Shown here: in pieces, positions 1-5,796 of the stretch | Position numbering within the stretch: position 1 is the first letter of the stretch | Layout: each line of letters opens with the position of its first letter | Source of the DNA: Desulfobacterales bacterium | GTDB lineage: Bacteria > Desulfobacterota > Desulfobacteria > Desulfobacterales > UBA11574 | Direction of reading: 5' to 3' | Length of the DNA: 11,973 nucleotides | Assembly (NCBI GenBank): GCA_030601485.1 | Contig: JAUVTO010000035.1 | Span: 1 to 11,973 of the forward strand | Notes under the pieces: generated by a model | Databases searched by the model: none | What the model saw: only the letters and a program-made list of their open reading frames with translations | What the model was told of the DNA's origin: nothing | Made by a program: the position numbers and the translations under genes

Positions 1-23
1 TGTTTTTTCTAATACAAAACCGG

Positions 24-1940
24 TTATGCAACTTCCTGATAATCAGCATCGACCACATCATCATCATCCAATCCTGAAAAAGCTTGATCACATGAGCTCT
101 CAGCACTGCAACCGCTCTGATGCGCACCATATGGTGATGACTGCTGGTACATTGACGCCGCAAGCTTATGTGAAGCCTGAGTCAACACCTCGGTCAGACG
201 TTTGATCCGAGCAGCATCTTCTCCCTCCATTGCCCGTTTAAGATCGTTTAACGCTCCCTCGACCTCGGCTATAGTCGCACTGTCTACTTTATCGCCAAGT
301 TCCTTCATCGATTTTTCGGTTGTATAAACCAGTGCATCAGCCGTATTGCGAGCATCCACAAAATCCTTTTTCTTTCTATCCTCTTCAACATGAAGTTCCG
401 CATCTTTGACCAGTCGGTCGATTTCGTCCTGGGACAGGCCCGAAGAAGCCGTGATCCTGATAGACTGTTGCTTACCTGTGGCCATGTCCTTTGCTGAAAC
501 ATCTACAATGCCATTGGCATCAATGTCAAAAGTTACCTCGATCTGCGGCATACCTCTGGATGCGGGCGGAATACCAACAAGTTCAAAACGCCCCAGCGTC
601 TTGTTCCCGGAAGCTATCTCACGTTCTCCCTGAAGAACATGAATCGAAACAGCCGGCTGGTTATCTTCCGCGGTCGAAAAAATCTGGCTCTTTTTTGCCG
701 GGATGGTTGTATTTTTTTCGATCAGCTTGGTCATCACACCTCCCAGGGTTTCGATACCCAGGGAAAGCGGGGTAACGTCAAGGAGCAGAACATCGCTGAC
801 ATCCCCTTTCAAGACGGCGCCCTGAATTGATGCGCCAAGTGCTACAACCTCGTCCGGGTTCACTCCCTTATTAGGTTCTTTTCCAAAAATCTTCTTGACT
901 CGTTCCTGTACCGCCGGCATTCGTGTCATACCGCCCACCAGGATGACTTCGTTGACATCACCGGTCGACAGACCGGCGTCTTTCAAGGCCACCTTGCAGG
1001 GCCCCTCAAGCTTATCCAACAAATCGCTGACCAAAGATTCCAACTTGGCCCGGGTTATCTTTATGCTTAGATGTTTGGGACCGTTGGCATCGGCTGTGAT
1101 AAACGGCAGATTTATATCTGTCTCCATTGAAGAAGACAACTCTATCTTGGCCTTTTCAGCAGCTTCTTTCAGTCGCTGCAGGGCCATATTGTCATTTCTG
1201 AGATTAATTCCCTGATCCTTTTTAAATTCATCGGCCAGGTAATCTATCAAAAGAAGGTCGAAGTCCTCACCGCCTAAATGGGTATCTCCGTTTGTCGCCT
1301 TTACTTCAAAAACACCGTCACCTATATCAAGTATAGAAACGTCAAATGTTCCACCGCCCAGGTCGAATACGGCAATTTTTTCTTCTGCTTTCTTTTCCAT
1401 ACCATAGGCAAGAGATGCTGCTGTTGGTTCGTTTATAATCCTTAATACATTAAGACCGGCTATTTTTCCTGCATCCTTGGTGGCCTGTCTCTGGCTGTCG
1501 CTAAAATAGGCAGGTACGGTAATTACTGTATCGGTTACCTTTTCACCAAGATACTCTTCGGCTGACTTCTTGATATCAGCAAGGATATAAGATGAAATTT
1601 CCGCCGGGCTGTAGTGCTTGCCCCGAAGATTAATACGAACATCGCCATTACCTGCTTTTTCGATTCTGTAAGGAAGAATCTTTATGTCCTTTTGAACTTC
1701 GGGTGAATTATACTTGCGTCCGATTAGCCGTTTTACACCAAATACCGTATTTTCAGGATTGGTAATGGCCTGCCTTTTAGCTATCTGTCCTACCAATCTC
1801 TCTCCCCTGTCAGAGACAGCTACGATCGAAGGGGTTGTACGACCGCCTTCGCGATTGGTAATTACTTTGGCCTCACCACCTTCCATGATCGAAAAGCATG
1901 AATTGGTGGTTCCGAGATCTATTCCAATTATTTTACTCAT
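24..1940 (-). CDS. dnaK: Chaperone DnaK (Hsp70)
   Basis: ATP-dependent cytosolic Hsp70 chaperone that binds exposed hydrophobic segments of unfolded proteins and works with DnaJ and GrpE. The 638-residue length is normal for the family. Visible landmarks are the phosphate-1 loop GIDLGTTNS (residues 6-14), VPAYFSDSQRQAT near 142, the second phosphate loop DLGGGTFD (193-200), LVGGMTRMP near 334, the interdomain linker DVLLLDVTPLS (383-393), the beta-sandwich substrate domain (about 394-500) and the helical lid (about 501-600). The ATG at 1938-1940 has a strong ribosome site (AGGAGGGA, 1947-1954, 6-nt spacer). The acidic tail contains DDDDVVDADY, the usual DnaK ending, but also two cysteines (611, 617), which is uncommon. 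No grpE or dnaJ lies upstream. A downstream partner could lie beyond the left edge. Identification is secure. Confidence 0.98.
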   Translation of the reverse strand: MSKIIGIDLGTTNSCFSIMEGGEAKVITNREGGRTTPSIVAVSDRGERLVGQIAKRQAITNPENTVFGVKRLIGRKYNSPEVQKDIKILPYRIEKAGNGDVRINLRGKHYSPAEISSYILADIKKSAEEYLGEKVTDTVITVPAYFSDSQRQATKDAGKIAGLNVLRIINEPTAASLAYGMEKKAEEKIAVFDLGGGTFDVSILDIGDGVFEVKATNGDTHLGGEDFDLLLIDYLADEFKKDQGINLRNDNMALQRLKEAAEKAKIELSSSMETDINLPFITADANGPKHLSIKITRAKLESLVSDLLDKLEGPCKVALKDAGLSTGDVNEVILVGGMTRMPAVQERVKKIFGKEPNKGVNPDEVVALGASIQGAVLKGDVSDVLLLDVTPLSLGIETLGGVMTKLIEKNTTIPAKKSQIFSTAEDNQPAVSIHVLQGEREIASGNKTLGRFELVGIPPASRGMPQIEVTFDIDANGIVDVSAKDMATGKQQSIRITASSGLSQDEIDRLVKDAELHVEEDRKKKDFVDARNTADALVYTTEKSMKELGDKVDSATIAEVEGALNDLKRAMEGEDAARIKRLTEVLTQASHKLAASMYQQSSPYGAHQSGCSAESSCDQAFSGLDDDDVVDADYQEVA

Positions 1941-1978
1941 TTTTTATCCCTCCTTATTTATTTCGCTTTTTATTAAAT

Positions 1979-2006
1979 ATGATAAGAATTAAATTGGAGG
2001 TGTCAA
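1979..2006 (-). promoter_or_regulatory. Sigma-70-type promoter of dnaK
   Basis: On the minus strand, TTGACA (2006-2001) is followed after 16 nt by TATCAT (1984-1979). The predicted start of transcription is near 1972, giving a 5' leader of about 30 nt that contains the dnaK ribosome site. I saw no CIRCE-type inverted repeat and no obvious sigma-32 promoter, so heat control by HrcA or RpoH is not visible here. Confidence 0.6.
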
Positions 2007-2100
2007 CAATATCTATATATATTTTATTGCATTATTAAATTAATATACAATAACATAGTAATGCAAATCGAAAAAGATAATTTACACTTTGAAAGCTATA

Positions 2101-2246
2101 TAGTGCTTGACCGAAAACCCCATAAGGCGGAATTCAGCTCTAATCGTGCTGCTACCAACTCTATGAATTTATTTTGGTTTTTAAATCAACAATCATCAAT
2201 CGCCAATCAACAATCGTGCCTGAACGGGGTTTTCGTTCAGGCACTA
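2101..2246 (+). mobile_element. 146-bp MITE, copy A (TA-flanked terminal inverted repeats)
   Basis: Non-coding element bounded by TAGTGCTTGACCGAAAACCC at the left and the inverted partner ending GTTCAGGCACTA at the right. The inverted repeats match at 19 of the first 21 positions. A 96% identical copy of exactly the same length lies at 5584-5729 in the same orientation. The outermost TA on each side fits a TA target duplication, as made by IS630/Tc1/mariner transposases. No transposase is encoded, so it would need a helper elsewhere. The interior has short direct repeats of AATCAACAATC and a small hairpin (TGAACG/CGTTCA) near the right end. Confidence 0.85.
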
Positions 2247-2400
2247 TATAATATATTGGAATCAACTGCCCCCTGAATAGTTACATAGATCTGCCATTAT
2301 TAATGTTTGACGAAACTATTGTCGAACATCTGGATATAGAGTCAATCCTGTTTTTGAGTGAAAGATTGGGGCAGCTTCTTTGTGAATTCGACTCATAATA

Positions 2401-2417
2401 TGAGACACATTGTCTCA
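2401..2417. promoter_or_regulatory. Perfect palindrome, candidate operator or activator site
   Basis: TGAGACA-CAT-TGTCTCA is a perfect 7+7 inverted repeat with a 3-nt centre. It overlaps a second palindrome (CTCAT-AAT-ATGAG, 2392-2404). No T-run follows, so it is not a terminator. It lies about 107 bp upstream of the weak -24/-12-like element at 2524, a usual distance for an NtrC-family enhancer site. The bound protein is unknown. Confidence 0.4.
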
Positions 2418-2523
2418 ATAACCTTTTCTTTACATCTTGCTTAAGAAAACCCGTTTTTTCGCTTATCCTCCTAATATCTTGATATCAATCATTATTTATA
2501 TTTGCTAAGATTTAGGCTGCCGC

Positions 2524-2539
2524 TGGCATGAAATTTGAA
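2524..2539 (+). promoter_or_regulatory. Weak sigma-54-like promoter candidate
   Basis: TGGCATGAAATTTGAA has a full -24 box (TGGCATG) and correct spacing, but the -12 core reads TTGA instead of TTGC. Since the GC of the -12 box is normally important, this may be degenerate or non-functional. If used, transcription would begin near 2550, about 75 nt before the start codon of the small membrane protein. Confidence 0.25.
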
Positions 2540-2625
2540 TTCGTTAGTAATCGACTGGAATATAGCTTTTAATTAAATCTAATTTTGTTTCCGGCTTGTC
2601 CGGGTTAGGTTAATGAGGTGATATT

Positions 2626-2832
2626 ATGAAAAATATGTGTCTATTTGAAAGATTTTCGAAAATGGGTATTGGATTCTTTTTTCTGTTTATCTCAATAGGT
2701 TTTATGCTGAGCGGCATAACCGTTTTACCTGTTTTCGGTTTTATATTTGCGGTTCCTTTTTTGTTAATTTCATTATACTTCTTTCGTGTTAATTTGAACA
2801 AGGATTGTCAAATTGATGGAAGTGTAGACTGA
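2626..2832 (+). CDS. Small two-helix membrane protein, function unknown
   Basis: A 68-residue protein that I do not recognise. The start ATG is preceded by a good ribosome site (GAGGTG, 2615-2620, 5-nt spacer), the main reason to accept it as a real gene. After a short N-terminus (MKNMCLFERFSK) come two closely spaced hydrophobic helices, about residues 13-34 and 36-56, then a short polar tail (VNLNKDCQIDGSVD). It is probably an inner-membrane hairpin. Phe and Ile richness is high. It stands alone: dnaK is divergent on its left and a repeat-filled gap lies on its right. Upstream palindromes and a weak sigma-54-like site could regulate it. A frame on the opposite strand over the same bases has no supporting signals. 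Confidence 0.6.
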   Translation: MKNMCLFERFSKMGIGFFFLFISIGFMLSGITVLPVFGFIFAVPFLLISLYFFRVNLNKDCQIDGSVD

Positions 2833-2936
2833 GGGTGATACATCTTTCTAATGTCGCAGGCCAGTGAGATTTTTATGCCACCACCTATTTTGCTGTTATT
2901 AACTTTACATTTGATAAATGCGATCTGGATAGTCTT

Positions 2937-3066
2937 GACGGCTTCGTAAAAAGTCGAAAAATACCTTTTTTGTCATTCCGGCGAAAGCCGGAATCCAGTA
3001 AATTCAATGGCTTCTGGATGCCGGATCAAGTCCGGCATGACGGTTTTAGGACTTTTTACGAGTTTA
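2937..3066. mobile_element. REP-type foldback element with TTCGTAAAAAGTC ends
   Basis: An element of about 130 bp bounded by GACGGCTTCGTAAAAAGTC at the left and the inverted GGACTTTTTACGAG at 3049-3062. Inside are two strong hairpins. The first is ATTCCGGC-GAAA-GCCGGAAT (2975-2994), with a GNRA-type tetraloop. The second is ATGCCGGA-TCAAG-TCCGGCAT (3018-3038). The outer GTCAT and ATGAC sequences can also pair. Its ends match those of the unrelated-interior element at 3393-3545, so both may be moved by the same transposase. No coding sequence lies within it. Confidence 0.7.
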
Positions 3067-3323
3067 TCAGTCTTGGAAGGTTCCATTTTTCTAAAAATGT
3101 TTTGACGGTTATGGTTTACTATGGCCCTCAATCCCCATCATGAAATACGGTATTAATATTGATCAATAAAAGTTTTATTCGTGATTTGAATCACTATATC
3201 GATTTTAAATGATCAATAAAATCTAAAAAATGATTTTACCATTTATTTTTTCTTTCATTAACCACCTGTTTTTCCCTGATCATGCAACAATGTGGATAGC
3301 CTATGAGTGTTTTTTTAAAGAAG
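3067..3323. other. AT-rich intergenic stretch with one small palindrome
   Basis: No gene is supported. It contains a palindrome GTGATT-TG-AATCAC (3181-3194) and two copies of GATCAATAAAA near 3161 and 3210. These could be regulator sites, but there is no promoter placed to make sense of them. Otherwise nothing stands out. Confidence 0.4.
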
Positions 3324-3352
3324 TTGACACTACCACATAGTGGCATTATTAT
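3324..3352 (+). promoter_or_regulatory. Sigma-70-type promoter with dyad in the spacer
   Basis: TTGACA (3324-3329), a 17-nt spacer, then TATTAT (3347-3352): a near-consensus promoter. The spacer holds a small inverted repeat, CACTA-CCACA-TAGTG (3328-3342), overlapping the end of the -35 box, where a repressor could bind. Transcription from about 3359 would cross the 153-bp foldback element before reaching the DUF3047 gene, giving a leader of about 315 nt. Confidence 0.6.
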
Positions 3353-3392
3353 TCATATAGAATCACAAAATAATTACATACATTCAAATATA

Positions 3393-3545
3393 ATGAATTC
3401 GTAAAAAGTCCGATTTAGACGGTCTCGTAAAAAGTTCAAATTCAAGGCGTGCAAATTTTGTAATCATGAGGCGTACTTTTCGTACGTTGAATGATTACGA
3501 AATGCAGCACACCGCAGAAGTTGGACTTTTTACGAGACCGTCAAA
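3393..3545 (+). mobile_element. 153-bp foldback MITE, copy C
   Basis: Shared block of 153 bp, differing at 4 positions from the copy at 11592-11744 and in the same orientation. The core (3418-3542) has perfect 18-bp terminal inverted repeats, GACGGTCTCGTAAAAAGT and its complement. The interior is also palindromic: GTAATCAT pairs with ATGATTAC, and CGTAC with GTACG around a TTTTC loop, so the transcript could fold almost end to end. A partial extra end, TTCGTAAAAAGTCC, precedes the core in both copies, giving a composite structure. Non-coding. Confidence 0.85.
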
Positions 3546-3674
3546 TATAAGCCCGTTATAATCATATTGTTGCCGTTCAGTTTGAATTGGACTATCTAAC
3601 TAAAAGTGGCTACGGGTTTAATTTTAAAGAGTTTGACATGGAAGATCTTTAATCGGGAAAATGGACATTTCTTG

Positions 3675-4427
3675 ATGGAAACTAGCTTCAGACAATTACA
3701 ACGAGGTGTAATATTTTTAACAGTTATATTTATAGCATTTTTCCCAGCCAGTTCGCAGACCGGAGAGATTTTTTATGTTGGTAAATTTTCGGATGCAAGT
3801 CCTGGCGATAAGTTGCCAGCAGGTTGGAATCCGCTGACATTTAACAAGATCAAATCTCATACCAGTTATGCCATGGTAAAAGACGGGGATGCTTCAGTCA
3901 TTAAAGCTGTAAGCAAAGCATCGGCCTCGGGATTAACTCGTAAAATCAGGATTGATCCTGAAAAATACCCCATTGTTCAGTGGCGGTGGAAAGTAGTAAA
4001 TATTTACAGGAATGGAGATGTAACCAAAAAGGACGGAGACGATTATCCCGCCCGGATATATATAACCTTTGAATATAATCCCAAAAAAGTCTCAATTGTA
4101 GAAAAGGCCAAGTTCAAATTTGCCAAACTCGTGTATGGTGAGTATCCTCCCAGCGGGGCAATTACTTATATTTGGGCAAGTAAAGCCCAAGTCGGTACCA
4201 TTGTATCGAATCCCTATACTGACCGCGTAAAGATGATTGTTGTTGAGAGTGGAGAAGATGCATTGAATAGCTGGATTACCGAAGAACGGAGTATATTCGA
4301 TGACTATTTTACGGCATTTGGCGCAAAACCACCCATGATATCCGGGATTGCCATTATGACGGACTCTGATAATACCAAAGAGTCCGCCATAGCTTTTTAT
4401 GGGGATATTCTGTTTAAGCAGAAATAA
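3675..4427 (+). CDS. Exported DUF3047 family protein
   Basis: Predicted exported protein of 250 residues from the ATG at 3675. I prefer this start over the GTG at 3606 because METSFRQLQRG followed by the hydrophobic stretch VIFLTVIFIAFFPASSQ makes a proper signal peptide with likely cleavage near ASSQ-TG. The GTG adds 23 uncharacteristic residues and has no ribosome site. The mature part carries DUF3047 hallmarks: SYAMVKDGDASVIKAVSKASASGL, PIVQWRWKV (about 99-107) and GDDYPARIYITF (about 121-132). The biochemical role of DUF3047 is not established. Its stop codon is adjacent to the first possible start of the msrAB gene, so the two are almost certainly co-transcribed, probably from the promoter at 3324. 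An envelope role is likely. Confidence 0.85.
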   Translation: METSFRQLQRGVIFLTVIFIAFFPASSQTGEIFYVGKFSDASPGDKLPAGWNPLTFNKIKSHTSYAMVKDGDASVIKAVSKASASGLTRKIRIDPEKYPIVQWRWKVVNIYRNGDVTKKDGDDYPARIYITFEYNPKKVSIVEKAKFKFAKLVYGEYPPSGAITYIWASKAQVGTIVSNPYTDRVKMIVVESGEDALNSWITEERSIFDDYFTAFGAKPPMISGIAIMTDSDNTKESAIAFYGDILFKQK

Positions 4428-4445
4428 ATGAAAGGAAATAACAAA

Positions 4446-5516
4446 ATGATTGTAAAAAATATTTTTATTATATGCATATTCTTTTTTTTGCTTCTTGTGC
4501 CCCTGAGTTCATTTGCTCAAAATAAGCTTGCTAAAGCGACTTTGGCGGGAGGATGCTTTTGGTGTATGGAACATCCTTTTGAAAAACTGGGGGGTGTTAT
4601 AGATGTTGTATCAGGCTATACCGGCGGTCACAAAGAAAGTCCGAATTATAAAGAGGTCTCCGCCGGTGGAACCGGTCATTTGGAAGCAATTCAGATCTCA
4701 TATGATCCGTCTAAAATAACTTATTCAGAACTTCTTGACGTTTTTTGGAGGCAGATTGACCCGACAGACCTTGGCGGACAATTTGTCGACAGGGGAGATC
4801 AATATACAACTGCAATTTTTTATTATACTGAAGAACAAAAAATATTAGCTGAAAAATCTAAAGAAGAATTAGAAGAATCCGGGATATTTAATAAACCTAT
4901 TGTAACAAAAATTAGAAAGGCTGTAAAATTTTATAAAGCGGAAAATTATCATCAGGATTACTATAAGAAAAATCCCATACGTTATAAATATTATCGGAAT
5001 AATTCCGGCCGTGATCAGTATCTAAAAAAAATATGGGGAAGTAAAATCAAAACCGGAAGTCGTAGAAATCTTCATAAAAGATTTAAAAAATTGAGTGAGC
5101 AAGAGCTGAGTCAAAAATTAACACCTATGCAATACGAGGTAACGCAAAAAAATGGTACGGAAAGGCCGTTTGATAATGAATATTGGAATAATAAAGCAGA
5201 TGGAATTTATGTTGATATTGTTTCAGGCGAACCGCTGTTCAGTTCGGTTGACAAATTTGATTCAGGAACCGGTTGGCCAAGTTTTATAAAACCCCTCGAA
5301 CCGGATCATATTATCGAGATGGAAGACAAAGGTCTTTTTATGGTAAGAACCGAAGTCAGAAGTAAATACGCAGATTCCCACCTTGGGCATGTCTTCCCGG
5401 ACGGGCCTGAACCCACAGGACTTCGTTTTTGCATAAACTCTGCAGCCCTCCGGTTTATACCAAAAGAAAATTTAGAAAAAGAAGGATATAGTGGATACAA
5501 AAAACTTTTTGAATAA
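4446..5516 (+). CDS. msrAB: Exported bifunctional peptide methionine sulfoxide reductase MsrA-MsrB
   Basis: Reduces both the S (MsrA) and R (MsrB) forms of methionine sulfoxide in oxidised proteins. The ATG at 4446 has a ribosome site (AAAGGA, 4431-4436). An in-frame ATG at 4428 directly abuts the previous stop but lacks one. A signal peptide (MIVKNIFIIC...SSFA, about 1-24) points to the periplasm. The MsrA domain (about 27-182) has the catalytic motif GGCFWC (Cys37, Cys40) and AENYHQDYY. The MsrB domain (about 217-345) has PLFSS, SGTGWPSF, HLGHVFPDGP and the catalytic RFCINS (Cys329). Both zinc-binding CxxC pairs of typical MsrB are absent (IVSGEPLF, SKYADSHLGHVF). The usual resolving-Cys site before GWPSF is Thr275. 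The mature protein thus has three cysteines. No thioredoxin-like domain is fused, unlike Neisseria PilB, so an external electron donor is expected. Confidence 0.95.
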   Translation: MIVKNIFIICIFFFLLLVPLSSFAQNKLAKATLAGGCFWCMEHPFEKLGGVIDVVSGYTGGHKESPNYKEVSAGGTGHLEAIQISYDPSKITYSELLDVFWRQIDPTDLGGQFVDRGDQYTTAIFYYTEEQKILAEKSKEELEESGIFNKPIVTKIRKAVKFYKAENYHQDYYKKNPIRYKYYRNNSGRDQYLKKIWGSKIKTGSRRNLHKRFKKLSEQELSQKLTPMQYEVTQKNGTERPFDNEYWNNKADGIYVDIVSGEPLFSSVDKFDSGTGWPSFIKPLEPDHIIEMEDKGLFMVRTEVRSKYADSHLGHVFPDGPEPTGLRFCINSAALRFIPKENLEKEGYSGYKKLFE

Positions 5517-5536
5517 AATGAGCACTTTGAAAGGGG

Positions 5537-5574
5537 ACTCAATTTAAGTCTGACGCAGGAATTGGGAGTTTTTT
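5537..5574 (+). terminator. Possible Rho-independent terminator of the DUF3047-msrAB operon
   Basis: Just after the msrAB stop codon, ACTCAATT can pair with AATTGGGAGT across a 15-nt loop with a small bulge, and a run of T residues follows (TTTTTTATTT). The stem is imperfect, so this is moderate evidence only. Confidence 0.4.
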
Positions 5575-5583
5575 ATTTCTAAA

Positions 5584-5729
5584 TAGTGCTTGACCGAAAA
5601 CCCCATGAAGCGGAATTCATCTCTAATCGTGCCGCTACCAACTCTATGAATTTATTTTGGTTTTTAAATCAACAATCATCAATCGCCAATCAACAATAGT
5701 GCATGAACGGGGTTTTCGTTCAGGCACTA
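5584..5729 (+). mobile_element. 146-bp MITE, copy B
   Basis: Second copy of the element at 2101-2246: identical length, same orientation, 6 mismatches in 146 positions. It again begins TAGTGCTTGACCG and ends GTTCAGGCACTA. It lies between the convergent msrAB and kinase genes, where insertion would do little harm. Flanks (CTAAA on the left, AATAT on the right) show no longer target duplication than the terminal TA. The close identity of the two copies suggests fairly recent movement. Confidence 0.85.
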
Positions 5730-5796
5730 AATATGTTACTCGGTGAAGTCAATGGGTTTCGATTATTCAAAAACTCATTAATATTGTCAGAATAAG

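Larger units (their letters stand above)
2247..2625. other. Intergenic stretch with palindromes upstream of the small membrane-protein gene
   Basis: No convincing gene. A reading frame at 2303-2398 (31 codons from an ATG, MFDETIVEHLDIESIL...) looks protein-like and stays open leftward to the edge of the MITE. It has no ribosome site, so it may be a gene remnant or chance. Two touching palindromes follow: CTCAT-AAT-ATGAG (2392-2404) and TGAGACA-CAT-TGTCTCA (2401-2417). A weak sigma-54-like site lies at 2524-2539. Confidence 0.5.

Noticed and set aside
2061..2276. 71-codon open frame on the plus strand
   Set aside because: It spans the 146-bp MITE copy A from end to end, has no ribosome site and has no protein-like pattern.
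2303..2398. 31-codon frame MFDETIVEHLDIESIL...
   Set aside because: The composition looks protein-like and the frame stays open back to the MITE edge, but there is no ribosome site. Kept only as a possible remnant in the intergenic entry.
2610..2801. 63-codon minus-strand frame over the small membrane protein
   Set aside because: It is Lys/Asn-rich with no ribosome site, whereas the plus-strand frame has a good one and a clear two-helix pattern.
3606..3674. GTG start giving a longer DUF3047 protein
   Set aside because: No ribosome site precedes it, and the extra 23 residues would bury the signal peptide that the ATG at 3675 exposes cleanly.
5306..5542. 78-codon minus-strand frame at the end of msrAB
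   Set aside because: It is antisense to conserved MsrB motifs, without a ribosome site or promoter.
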